Source: Proteobacteria bacterium DTSAM18
GTDB taxonomy: Bacteria > Myxococcota_A > UBA796 > GCA-2862545
Assembly: GCA_028767165.1 (NCBI GenBank)
Contig: JARACJ010000011.1
Coordinates: 123,112-187,111, forward strand
Reading direction: 5' to 3'
DNA: 64,000 bases
Shown here: piece after piece, positions 30,279 through 38,143 of the stretch
Numbering within the stretch: the first letter of the stretch is position 1
Layout of the letters: each line of letters begins with the position of its first letter
Notes under the pieces: model-generated
Databases searched by the model: none
Told to the model about the DNA's origin: nothing
What the model saw: only the letters and a program-made list of their open reading frames with translations
Made by a program: the position numbers and the translations under genes

Positions 30279-31096
30279 GCCTGCGGGACCTGGTCCATGG
30301 GCTGCGGGTGGTGGCCATCCCCAGCCCGACGCTGCCCCCTGCCACCCACACCAACACCTACGTGTTGGGGCACGGTGAGGTGGCGGTCGTCGATCCGGGC
30401 GGAGATCGACGGGAGGACTATGTCCGCATGCTCGAACAGCTCCGGGCAGGCGGAGAGCGCGTGGCCGGGATCTGGCTGACCCACCACCACGGCGACCACG
30501 TGGCCGGTCTGAAGATGCTGCGGGAGCTGTTGCCCGAGGACGTGCCCGTGCGGGCCCACCCATGGACGGCCCGCGACCTCACGCCTCGGCACGGACCCTT
30601 GCAGGGGGACCTCGAGGAGGGGGAGGGAACCCTCCCGGACGGCACGCCCGTCCGCATCCTCGCGACGCCCGGTCATGCGCCCGGCCACCTCATCTTCGGT
30701 CTGCCCGGAGGACACTGGGTGGTCGGTGACATGGTGGCCACCGTGGGCACCATCCTGATCGACCCCGTCGAGGGAGATCTGGCACAGTACCTCGAGTCGC
30801 TCGAGCGCATGCGGCAGCTGCATGCAGTGGCACTGTACCCGGCCCATGGCGAACCTATCGAGGCGGCCGAGGCGTTGCTGTCCGGGTACATCGCCCATCG
30901 GCACATGCGCACACAGCAGATCCACCAGGCGCTCGAGACCGAGGGAATCCAGGACGAAATTTCTCTGGCTGCTCGAATCTATCCAGAGCTTCCCACGGAC
31001 GTTCTGGGCCTCGCGGCTGCGCAGATCCTCACGCATCTGCTCTGGATGGAACGCCATGGCCTCGCCCGTCGGGCAGGGGATGGTTGGTCCGCCTGA
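30275..31096 (+). CDS. Metallo-beta-lactamase-fold hydrolase (LACTB2/glyoxalase II-like)
   Basis: 273 aa starting at GTG. Metal-binding motif THHHGDHVAG near residue 70, then His in TPGHAPGH, Asp in VGDMVA, and a final His in PAHGEP: a full two-metal site. The C-terminal ~70 residues are a helical/winged-helix-like extension (HRHMRTQQIHQAL, LTHLLWMERHGLARR), as in LACTB2-type enzymes, which cleave thioesters, RNA or other esters. The natural substrate is not evident. It is translationally coupled to the pseudokinase gene. Confidence 0.88.
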   Translation: MSLRDLVHGLRVVAIPSPTLPPATHTNTYVLGHGEVAVVDPGGDRREDYVRMLEQLRAGGERVAGIWLTHHHGDHVAGLKMLRELLPEDVPVRAHPWTARDLTPRHGPLQGDLEEGEGTLPDGTPVRILATPGHAPGHLIFGLPGGHWVVGDMVATVGTILIDPVEGDLAQYLESLERMRQLHAVALYPAHGEPIEAAEALLSGYIAHRHMRTQQIHQALETEGIQDEISLAARIYPELPTDVLGLAAAQILTHLLWMERHGLARRAGDGWSA

Positions 31097-31175
31097 ACAA
31101 TCGGCCCGGTGGGGTTGTCGCAGCGTACCGATCAGGGCAGAATAGCCGGCGTAGCCCTCTTGGGGAGTAGCGGGA

Positions 31176-31571
31176 ATGACGATCATGGGTTTGCGACACG
31201 GCGGCGGCATGCTCCTTCGACTCGTTGCCGGTGCCGTGGTGGCTTCGACCACTTCGGGGTGCGCACTCATGGGCCTCGACGAGGCCAGTCAGCAGGTTCG
31301 AACCTGCCAGGCCCTCCACGACAAGCAGGTCGAGGCCGCCGATGCCTTCGAGCGTCAGCGCGACAAGGCCCGTCACACCTGCGGTCATGGTCTGTTCCTG
31401 TCCGTGACGCCCGAGACCCTCGAGAAGTGGGAGCGGGGCGAAGACATCCCCGATGCCTCTTGCGGGGCCGAGATTGCCATGGTGTCGGAAGCCTTCCGCA
31501 ACAAGTTGGCGGCCGATCAGGCGCTTGGGGACGCGGCGGAGTGTCCGGAGATTCTGGCGTCGCTGGACTGA
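31176..31571 (+). CDS. Small lipoprotein, unknown function
   Basis: 131 aa. Signal peptide with lipobox TSGC (VVASTTSGCALM). The mature region is helical and charged, with four more Cys (TCQALHDKQ, HTCGHG, ASCGAE, AECPEI). No family recognised. An unusual feature is that the last codons and the stop TGA (31569-31571) lie inside a long perfect stem-loop, with the stop spanning the loop. Confidence 0.7.
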   Translation: MTIMGLRHGGGMLLRLVAGAVVASTTSGCALMGLDEASQQVRTCQALHDKQVEAADAFERQRDKARHTCGHGLFLSVTPETLEKWERGEDIPDASCGAEIAMVSEAFRNKLAADQALGDAAECPEILASLD

Positions 31572-31591
31572 AAGTCCAGCGACGCCAGAGT
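31551..31591 (+). terminator. Very long stem-loop overlapping a stop codon
   Basis: A perfect 17-bp stem (left arm 31553-31569, beginning TCTGGCGTCG; right arm 31573-31589) closes a 3-nt GAA loop; one G-U and one A-U pair extend it to 19 bp. The gene's stop codon lies at 31569-31571. No U-tract follows, so it may be a 3'-end stabiliser or a Rho-independent pause rather than a classical terminator. Confidence 0.6.
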
Positions 31592-32150
31592 CTCCACGGG
31601 TCGGCCGCCGGGCCGCGCTGCTTGCCTGACCGCACGCAGTTCGTCGTCGCGTCGCCGCTTACGTACAGAAGTACGCGGCGCGGCTAGCTCCTCGCCCTGC
31701 GCACGCTCAGCCTGCGCATCGCTCCTGTGATGGGGCAGGCGGGGTGATGACTGGGGTGAGATTCACGGAAGGGTCGGCGTGGCGCCGTGGGTGCGCCTGC
31801 GGCGCACACGGCTCGCGGCTGCGCACCTGCCGGTGCTTCGCCGCTTTTGGCGCTGTCCCGCCCTTCGGGCTCGCGGCTGCGCACCTGCCGGTGCTTCGCC
31901 GCTTTTGGCGCTGTCCCGCCCTTCGGGCTCGCGGCTGCGCACCTGCCGGTGCTTCGCCGCTTTTGGCGCTGTCCCGCCCTTCGGGCTTGCGGCTGCGCAC
32001 CTGCCGGTGCTTCGCCGCCTTTCGCGCTGTCCCGCCCTTCGGGCTTGCGGCTGCGCACCTGCCGGTGCTTCGCCGCTATCGGTGTCTGGGCTCTGTCAGC
32101 CCGCCGTTGTCGGGGCCTTTGGGCCTGCCGTCCCTCCGCGAATGGGGTGG
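31592..32150. other. Non-coding block rich in inverted repeats
   Basis: 559 bp with no convincing gene. Besides the 58-bp tandem array it holds a hairpin at about 31653-31683 (CGCCGC-TTA-CGTAC with GTACG-CGGCG) and one at 31791-31807 (GTGCGCC, loop TGC, GGCGCAC), flanked by a further CCGT/ACGG pairing. Open frames across it have abnormal Arg/Ala/Gly composition and come from the repeats being read in several frames. It separates two convergent genes. Confidence 0.7.
31811..32076. repeat. Five tandem copies of a 58-bp unit
   Basis: Units start at 31811, 31869, 31927, 31985 and 32043; the first three are nearly identical, the fourth differs by a few bases (CTTGCGG for CTCGCGG, and CCTTTCGCG for CTTTTGGCG), and the fifth is partial, diverging after about 34 bp. 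Each unit contains two hairpins: GCGGC-TGC-GCACC-TGCC-GGTGC-TTC-GCCGC and GCCC-TTC-GGGC. The unit length is not a multiple of three, and copies are directly abutting with no spacers. The array lies 74 bp downstream of the minus-strand gene 32151-33194. Confidence 0.9.
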
Positions 32151-33194
32151 TCAGGGGAGGGCGGCGGTGGGCTCGGCGGGGGACGCGAGGTCCTGGCCGA
32201 GGGCGTGAGCGGCGTCGAGGACCTGGTCGGTGGTCATGTCCAGGTCGCGGAGCAGCATGGCGTGGAGGTCGTCGCCGGTGGCAGGGGTGTCGCGCTGCGC
32301 GAGCTCGTCGAAGATGTCTCGCAGGGGGCGGTGGCGGGTCCACAGCTCGATGACGAGGAAGGCGGCGCCGGGCAGGTGGTCGGCTTGCTCGTTCGGAAGT
32401 GGCTCGTCCATCCAGCGTGACCAGCGGAAGAGCGTGTCTCGGACCGATGGATGCTGCAGCGCCTGATCCACCTGCAGGGCCGGCAGGTTGCGCTCGTACA
32501 GGCTGGGGTTGTGCTCGCGCGGATAGGAGAGCCGGAGCCACCTGCTCACGCCTGCCTGGAACCATCGCGTCCTGCCCTCAGCATCGGCGTCGAGCTCGAT
32601 GGGGGCCAGACCACGGATGACGTGGCCGGCGAGGAGATCCGGAACATCCCCTTGGAGCAGCGCCATCAGATCGCTGTCCGGTGCCAGGGGAGCCGGGGTG
32701 TCCGTCGGAAGTATGGCCCAGGCTACGCCCGCCCACGATTCCTCCTCGGGGACCTTGTAGTGGTGCGTGACCGAAGGCGGCACCTCGTCGACCAGCAACA
32801 CGTGCATCAGCACGGGGTGAAGGGGGACGAGGCCCGTGTGGTCCACCACGTGCGCCCGCGCAGAGGCCATGTGTTCCCGGATCGCGTCGAGCATGGCCAC
32901 ATCGAAACCGGGCAGGGTCAGCCCCTCGGTGATCCGCATCTCCCAGAGCAGGGTGTCTCCGTCGGACGCGGAAAGCCGATTACTGGGTGCGGGGTTGGGC
33001 AGCGTGACGGGGGGGACCTCCGTACCATCCGCCTGGACGGTGACGGACTCCAACGTCCAACTCGTGACGCGTGAGGTCGACGACTGTGTCTCAGCGTCCG
33101 GCGACACCGCCTGCACGCCCTTGATGATGGCGTAGTCGAGGACCAGGAACGTAGCGACTGCGGCGGTGCCGAGGAGGAGGGAGCGCATCTTCAT
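32151..33194 (-). CDS. Membrane-anchored protein resembling an inactive M1-like metallopeptidase
   Basis: 347 aa. One N-terminal helix (SLLLGTAAVATFLVLDYAIIKGV) anchors or exports it. The middle to C-terminal half follows a gluzincin layout: a helix LLAGHVIRGLAP where HExxH would be, then TRWFQAGVSRWL where families have W-x-x-E-G-x-A, then a helix PGAAFLVIELWTRHRPLRDIFDELA. The zinc ligands are missing: His-Glu-x-x-His is Gly-His-x-x-Arg and the later Glu is Ala. If the alignment is right, this is a non-catalytic relative; it could instead be an unrelated fold. Start ATG at 33194; divergent from the PhnD-like gene, 260 bp away. Confidence 0.62.
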   Translation of the reverse strand: MKMRSLLLGTAAVATFLVLDYAIIKGVQAVSPDAETQSSTSRVTSWTLESVTVQADGTEVPPVTLPNPAPSNRLSASDGDTLLWEMRITEGLTLPGFDVAMLDAIREHMASARAHVVDHTGLVPLHPVLMHVLLVDEVPPSVTHHYKVPEEESWAGVAWAILPTDTPAPLAPDSDLMALLQGDVPDLLAGHVIRGLAPIELDADAEGRTRWFQAGVSRWLRLSYPREHNPSLYERNLPALQVDQALQHPSVRDTLFRWSRWMDEPLPNEQADHLPGAAFLVIELWTRHRPLRDIFDELAQRDTPATGDDLHAMLLRDLDMTTDQVLDAAHALGQDLASPAEPTAALP

Positions 33195-33454
33195 GGCCCC
33201 ACCCTACGGTATGGCGACCCATCAGTATGCAAGAAGTACGTTGCCAGGATGTTCGTCGGCGGGGTGTGTTCCAAGCGCCATCCACCATGCTCGGAGTGGT
33301 GTCCCGGTCGTCATCAATTCAGCATGGACATGGTGGACGACTGATGGCCTGAAGAACATTGTGATGCATCCACGCTGTACTACGTTGGTGGATTCACGAG
33401 CGCGCACTACACTGGTACTGTGAAGGTCGAAGAATCTTCCGCGCAGGAGGCGTC

Positions 33455-34339
33455 ATGAAAGTTCAGAGATGGTGGACCGTATTGTCGCTGGTATCTGGGG
33501 CATGTGGCGGTACTCACGACCTGTCAATGGTGGTTCAGCAGCGGGCCGTCGACCCCTACTCCCTCCGGGATGCAAACACCCAGGTGCAGGAGCGCGAGGG
33601 ATCATGGCGACTGGTGGCCAGCGCCATGGAGGAGGCTCTCGACGCCACCGTACACGTGGAGTCGCATGTCACCCACGAATCGATGCTTCAACGTATCCAG
33701 TCGGGAGATCCGCCTGACCTGGTGGTGTTCAACTCCCCCTACTTGACCTTGGAGGCGATGGACGCTGGTTACCACGTGATTTCTCCGGTTCTGGAGCCCT
33801 ACAGGGCCGTTCTCGTACGGAAGAGGGATGACGACGCGGTTGACCTGTCCTTGCTCAGGAGCACAGGCATGAAGCCGAGGGTGGCGCTGAAAGGCGAGCA
33901 TTCTGCCTCGGGTAAGGTGATGCCGGTGGCGGCGCTACGGCTGGCAGGCTTCGAGCCGGATCAGGTCCGTCTCGAGTACTTTGGAGATGCTCGCAGTGTG
34001 GCGGCATCCGTGCTCGATGGCACGAGCGATCTCGGCGCCCTCCCGCTCCCCATGCTCGATGCACGCCTCGACCAGGATCGATTCGAGGTCGTCTGGACGA
34101 GCGAGCTGCTTCCGGCTGGGGCATTTCTCGTCCACTCGACCGCACTGGAGAAGTGGGGTGGGGAGCTGTCCGAGTTGCAGGTGGTTGTGGATCAGATTCC
34201 CCATGCCCAGAAACTCGTAGCAGAGATTCCAGATGGTCGTCACCAGCTGGACGTCGGGCGTGTGCGACGGCTCGAGGAGGCTAATGCTTCCTGGTTGGAC
34301 GCCCATGTGCAGATCGCACGTCTCGAGGAAGCACCATGA
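33455..34339 (+). CDS. PhnD/SsuA-type substrate-binding lipoprotein
   Basis: 294 aa. N-terminal signal sequence ending SGAC (Cys17, a near-lipobox). The mature part has the two-lobe periplasmic-binding pattern: DLVVFNSPYLTLEAMDAGY (family motif near residue 90), then EPYRAVLVRKRDD, a second-domain GEHSASGKVMPVAALRLAG in the place of the SxSG ligand loop, and ASVLDGTSDLGALP. Such proteins bind phosphonates, phosphite, sulfonates or other small anions; here no transporter follows. Instead it overlaps a histidine kinase gene by ATGA, so it likely senses a ligand for it. The 260-bp upstream gap has GCAGGAGG 9 nt before the ATG but no clear promoter. Confidence 0.8.
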   Translation: MKVQRWWTVLSLVSGACGGTHDLSMVVQQRAVDPYSLRDANTQVQEREGSWRLVASAMEEALDATVHVESHVTHESMLQRIQSGDPPDLVVFNSPYLTLEAMDAGYHVISPVLEPYRAVLVRKRDDDAVDLSLLRSTGMKPRVALKGEHSASGKVMPVAALRLAGFEPDQVRLEYFGDARSVAASVLDGTSDLGALPLPMLDARLDQDRFEVVWTSELLPAGAFLVHSTALEKWGGELSELQVVVDQIPHAQKLVAEIPDGRHQLDVGRVRRLEEANASWLDAHVQIARLEEAP

Positions 34340-35931
34340 GCCTTGATGCCACATGGCGGCGTGTCCGGTTCATCCTGAAGCACAGATCTGCATGGGGCCT
34401 GCCCATGGGCGTGGCCCTGGTCGGAGTCCTGGGCGTCACTGGTTTCCAGTCCTGGACGATCCACCAGCGGGCGAATGCGAAGCTGAACCAGATCCGGGCC
34501 GAGTCGTTCCGGCTCGAATTCGAGGACGGGCAGAACGATGCGCGGCTCAAGCTGGCGGAGGCGCTGTATCGGGATCTGTCACAGGAATGGCTGCTTGCTG
34601 CACGTGTGTCGGACTCGTCCGGACGTGCCGAGTGGATTGCACCCATCGGTGTCTCGGAGACCGACGTATCCGCTTGGAGACAGTTCCTCGTGCCCGTCTA
34701 CCAGCGGCGCTCACTGGCGGAAAGCCACGTCACGGGGCAGGCTCCGGCCCGGGAGCTGGTGGTCGATGCCTACCCCCTCGTCGGCTGGAACGGAGCCCCC
34801 CTCCTGCTGCTCTCCGGGGCGATCTCGAAGTCCGAGTCACCATGGGAGTCGGGTGCGTGGATGGTCTTGGGGCTGCCCCTACTTGCGGGGGGCCTGGCGT
34901 CCGGCTGGTCATATGGACGTACGAAGGAGGAGCTGGTGGCGGCCTGCTACCGTGAGGCGCTCCAGCAGGTCGAGGACGCTGCCAATGCCGTGAAGGATGG
35001 AGCGGCCGTCACGCCGGGTCAGTTCGAGCTGAGTGGGCCGCTCGTTCACAGGATGGTGATCCTCGGCCTGCACCCCGAGACCTTCCAGGGAGTCTTCGAG
35101 CACCTGTTCCGGGCCAAGCGAAACCACATGGCGAACGCGATGTACAGGTTGAAGAACGAGCTGCAAATCCTGGATGCCGGTCAGCTCGTCGTGAACGACG
35201 TACAGCGGGTGTCCCGTCGGGTCGACAGCGTGCAGCGGCAGGAGGTCGAGCGCCTCCGGAGCAGTCAGGTATCCCGTGCGATGGTGCATGAGGCTGCCAA
35301 CCAGGTGCGGCCAAACCAAATACGGATGAACCGCGACGCCATTCCCGAGGAACTCCGCCACCACCTCGACGAGGTGGAGGCGATGGTCACCCAGGGCCAG
35401 CGGGCACTGGTGGAGCGCTTGCGGGCCACGCTCACCCCTGTCGAGATCAGGGAGCCCACGTCGAGGCCCCTGTCCGACGTGTTCGACGCGCTCAGGGGGT
35501 TGCAGCCGCTGCTGGTGTCGGAGCGCCTCACCCTCTCCACCCACCTTCCTCCCGCGCTCGCCGCTGTGGAGGTCATGGTGGACGACTTCGGACTGGAGCG
35601 TGTGCTGGTGGAGCTCATCAGAAACAGCAGCAAGGCCATTCGGCGAATGAACCGGGAGCTGGATGGCGAGAGGGTGAAGGGCGCGGTCCACCTGGAAGCG
35701 AAGGAGGAGGACGACGCCGTGGTGCTGGTCTTCTCCGACAATGGCCCCGGACTCAAGGAGGAACCCCCGGTCGTCGCGCCAGGACGGGGACATGGTCACC
35801 ACATCATGGATGTGTCGGTGGCCTACTGGGGAGCGAGTTTGGAGTGGGGGACACCCGACGGGCCGCTTCCCGGTGCGCACCGGGCCATTCGATTTCCAAG
35901 GAACACACAGGTCAGGGAGGTCCAGTCATGA
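34336..35931 (+). CDS. Sensor histidine kinase
   Basis: 531 aa. Transmembrane helix 1 at about residues 22-40 (LPMGVALVGVLGVTGFQSW), a ~125-residue periplasmic sensor region, helix 2 at about 172-192 (MVLGLPLLAGGLASGW), a coiled linker, then the kinase core. The phosphoacceptor region has VSRAMVHEAANQVRPNQI (probable His of the H-box), the N-box VLVELIRNSSKAI, G1 FSDNGPGL and G2 GRGHGHHIM. The ATPase lobe is intact. It overlaps the PhnD-like gene and the response regulator gene on both sides, so the three proteins are made together; ligand-bound lipoprotein probably sets kinase activity. Confidence 0.9.
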   Translation: MSLDATWRRVRFILKHRSAWGLPMGVALVGVLGVTGFQSWTIHQRANAKLNQIRAESFRLEFEDGQNDARLKLAEALYRDLSQEWLLAARVSDSSGRAEWIAPIGVSETDVSAWRQFLVPVYQRRSLAESHVTGQAPARELVVDAYPLVGWNGAPLLLLSGAISKSESPWESGAWMVLGLPLLAGGLASGWSYGRTKEELVAACYREALQQVEDAANAVKDGAAVTPGQFELSGPLVHRMVILGLHPETFQGVFEHLFRAKRNHMANAMYRLKNELQILDAGQLVVNDVQRVSRRVDSVQRQEVERLRSSQVSRAMVHEAANQVRPNQIRMNRDAIPEELRHHLDEVEAMVTQGQRALVERLRATLTPVEIREPTSRPLSDVFDALRGLQPLLVSERLTLSTHLPPALAAVEVMVDDFGLERVLVELIRNSSKAIRRMNRELDGERVKGAVHLEAKEEDDAVVLVFSDNGPGLKEEPPVVAPGRGHGHHIMDVSVAYWGASLEWGTPDGPLPGAHRAIRFPRNTQVREVQS

Positions 35932-36734
35932 TGGCGATTGTTTGTGAGGACGATGCGGAGCAGCGTGCGTGGTACAGGGAATACCTCGAGAGCGCCGGGT
36001 ACATGGTCAAGGAGGCCGCGTCCGCGGCGGAGTACGAGGACGTCGTCATGGACGCCCAGGGTGATCTGCTAGTCATCATGGACCTCAACCTCGGGGTTCA
36101 TGGCGACCTCGAAGGTCTCGAGCTCACCGAGTTCACTACGGGGTTGTTCGTGGATGCCGTGGTGATCGTCGCCACTGGGGAGAGCCGCAAGCTGGAGGCG
36201 AAGAAGAAGGGAGCCCACGACGTGCTGATCAAGCCGGTGGATGGGCGCCAGCTGTCGGAGGCGATCCGCATGGCCATCGCGGAGCACGAGGACATCCACC
36301 AGCAGGCCGTCAACAAGGTGATGAGCCACCCCGAGTTCTACAAGATCGTGCAGGAATTCGAGCTGGGCCACCAGCTACCGGAGGACATGGCCACGACCGA
36401 TAAGGGCAGGATGTCCAAGGTTTTGCAGGGGTTCTTCCGCAACACGAAGGTGGGAGAGGCCGCCCTCGATGATCTTCTGCAGATGTGGGTCCGCGGCGAT
36501 GTCGCCTTCCCCTATGCCGTACGGGATCTGATGGCGCTCGACGCCGGAACCTACTCGGGTCGGGAGCGAAACCTCCGGGGCCGTTCGGGGCAGACCCTGG
36601 AGATCAGGACGGGTCGGGGGGACACCCACCGGGCCTACTACCGGCGTCGGGGAGCCGTGATCCACCTGCTTCGGGTCACACCCAAGCCCCTCCAGAAGGA
36701 GACGCTCCGATGGATCGACAGTCAGTCCTCCTGA
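35928..36734 (+). CDS. Response regulator with C-terminal RelE/HigB-like domain
   Basis: 268 aa from ATG 35928 (GGGAGG 7 nt upstream). Residues 1-120 are a receiver: acidic pocket CEDD (Glu7/Asp8), phosphoacceptor Asp52 in IMDLNL, Thr83 in ATGE and Lys102 in IKPVDG. A helical linker follows. The last ~75 residues (NLRGRSGQTLEIRTG, then RAYYRRRGAVIHLLRVTPKPLQKET) match by eye the layout of RelE/HigB/Gp49-type toxins: L-x-G-x-x-G-x-x-E-[IL]-R, Y-R, then hydrophobic strand plus K-x-x-K-E/T. No DNA-binding helix-turn-helix is evident. Output as RNA cleavage or ribosome binding is an inference that needs testing. Confidence 0.72.
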   Translation: MMAIVCEDDAEQRAWYREYLESAGYMVKEAASAAEYEDVVMDAQGDLLVIMDLNLGVHGDLEGLELTEFTTGLFVDAVVIVATGESRKLEAKKKGAHDVLIKPVDGRQLSEAIRMAIAEHEDIHQQAVNKVMSHPEFYKIVQEFELGHQLPEDMATTDKGRMSKVLQGFFRNTKVGEAALDDLLQMWVRGDVAFPYAVRDLMALDAGTYSGRERNLRGRSGQTLEIRTGRGDTHRAYYRRRGAVIHLLRVTPKPLQKETLRWIDSQSS

Positions 36735-37546
36735 CGTTGGCTTGTCTGCTGGCGGCCTGCACCCAGCCCCAGACCCAGTCACAGCCCGACGCCGGGTTCG
36801 AGCGTGAGCGGGCGCTGGTCATCGGGGCGTACGATGGCGACTCCCTGACGCTCGCGGATCGCAGGGAGGTCCGGGTCCTCGGGATCAACACACCTGAGCT
36901 GCGCGGGGGGGAGCCGTTCTCCCAGGAAGCCCGTGCGGTGACCCAGGCCTGGACCGTGGGGAAGGAAGTCGGCCTCCTTGTGGACCCGGACCGGCGGTAC
37001 GATCGCTATGAACGGTTGCTCGCATGGGTCGTACTCGAGGATGGACGACTCGACCAGAAGCTCCTGGATGCAGGACTCGCCCACGTGTTCTTCGTGGGAG
37101 ATGACGACACCTACCGTGAGGATCTGCTTCGGAGACAGGCGGCTGCCCGCGAAGCGGGGTTCGGCATCTGGGGAGAGCCGCAGATGAAGAGCGGCGTCGT
37201 CATCACATCGTTCCACATCGCGGCCGACGACACCGAGTACCTGCGGGTCTCCAACCTCCGCGAGCGCCCCCTCGAGCTGAAGGGGCTGCACCTGACCAAT
37301 GCGGAAGGGCGGGTCCTGGAGCTTCCCGAACGCACGATCGCTACCGGAGCGGCGGTGAAGCTCGTCACCGGACCGTATGACGGACCCCTGCAGGGCGGTG
37401 ACATCCACCTTCACCGCAGTCAGCGGTTCTTCGACCCGCGACGGGATGAGGTGATGTTGATGAAGGATGACGACGTGCTCGCCAAGCGCACCACGGTGCT
37501 CATGGAGGAGAAGCCTGTCTCGGCAGGCACGACCCGTGGCGGCTAG
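36710..37546 (+). CDS. Staphylococcal-nuclease-domain lipoprotein with lamin-tail-like domain
   Basis: 278 aa, starting at an ATG inside the end of the regulator gene (25-bp overlap, AAGGAG upstream). Lipobox LLAAC (Cys17). Residues ~35-155 are an SNase (OB-fold) domain: VIGAYDGDSLTLADRREVRVLGINTPE with the DGD and R-x-x-x-x-x-TPE motifs, and YERLLAWV holding the later catalytic Arg. Residues ~160-265 (VVITSFHIAADDTEYLRVSNLRERPLELKGLHLTN) look like a lamin-tail domain, an Ig-like module often on secreted nucleases. So it is a Ca-dependent phosphodiesterase tethered to the envelope, in the same operon as the two-component system. Confidence 0.85.
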   Translation: MDRQSVLLTLACLLAACTQPQTQSQPDAGFERERALVIGAYDGDSLTLADRREVRVLGINTPELRGGEPFSQEARAVTQAWTVGKEVGLLVDPDRRYDRYERLLAWVVLEDGRLDQKLLDAGLAHVFFVGDDDTYREDLLRRQAAAREAGFGIWGEPQMKSGVVITSFHIAADDTEYLRVSNLRERPLELKGLHLTNAEGRVLELPERTIATGAAVKLVTGPYDGPLQGGDIHLHRSQRFFDPRRDEVMLMKDDDVLAKRTTVLMEEKPVSAGTTRGG

Positions 37547-37567
37547 CCCTGTGAGGGGCCGTGCAGC

Positions 37568-38143
37568 TCAGGAATGCATCCTCACGTCCGCCTCGGCCAC
37601 ACCCACGGCCTCCGCCTCGGCCTTCGCCAGCTCCTTGAGCCGTGCGCGCACCTCGTCCCGCGGGCGGAACTGACAGGCCAGATCCACGTACACGTGGTGG
37701 TGGCGGGCCTCGCTGGCGAGCAGGCTGCCGTACAGCCCCCGCAGCTCCTCGTCCTGCAGGCCCTGGCTGAGGATCTTCATGCGCTCGCAGGAGCGGGCCT
37801 CGATGAAGGAGCACATCAGCAAGGTATCCACCAGGCGGTGGGGCTCGGGCTTGCGCACGTGCTTCATCAGCCGGCCGGCGTAGCCGCTGGGCTCGAGGCG
37901 ACGGAAGGGGATGTCGCGCTTGCCGAGCACATCGAGCATCAGCTCGAAGTGTTCCAGCTCCTCACGGGCCAGCTCGGAGAGCGGACGCATGAGGGGCTCG
38001 TGGTCGCCGTAGCGGAAGATGAGGTTCATGGCCGTGCTGGCCGCCTTCTTCTCGCAGTGGGCGTGGTCGAGGAGCAGGCTGGGCAGATCGGCTTCGACCT
38101 CGGCCAGCCAGCTCTCACGGGTCTGGGACACGAGGTTCAGCAT
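37568..38143 (-). CDS. miaE: tRNA-(2-methylthio-N6-isopentenyladenosine(37)) hydroxylase MiaE
   Basis: 191 aa, typical size. A ferritin-like non-heme diiron monooxygenase acting on A37 of tRNAs that read codons starting with U. Visible diiron ligands include Glu in DHAHCEKKAASTAM, ExxH-type EELEHFELM, SFIEARSCERM and ASEARHHHVY. Four long helices fit the fold. It is the last gene of a minus-strand cluster after icmF and the winged-helix-like gene, sharing one base with the preceding stop (TGATG). Confidence 0.93.
   Translation of the reverse strand: MLNLVSQTRESWLAEVEADLPSLLLDHAHCEKKAASTAMNLIFRYGDHEPLMRPLSELAREELEHFELMLDVLGKRDIPFRRLEPSGYAGRLMKHVRKPEPHRLVDTLLMCSFIEARSCERMKILSQGLQDEELRGLYGSLLASEARHHHVYVDLACQFRPRDEVRARLKELAKAEAEAVGVAEADVRMHS

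Noticed and set aside
31767..31782. 16-bp sequence GGAAGGGTCGGCGTGG shared with 63899-63914
   Set aside because: One exact 16-mer shared within 64 kb of GC-rich DNA is near chance expectation, and flanks do not match.
31811..32076. CRISPR array
   Set aside because: The 58-bp units abut directly with no unique spacers, and no cas genes are present.
31684..32565. Open frames with Arg/Pro/Ala/Gly-rich periodic sequence over the 58-bp repeats
   Set aside because: Produced by reading the tandem units in successive frames; the unit is not a multiple of three and composition is abnormal.
33195..33454. Small gene in the gap between the pseudo-peptidase and PhnD-like genes
   Set aside because: Frames there lack ribosome sites and overlap the upstream coding region in part; no support for translation.
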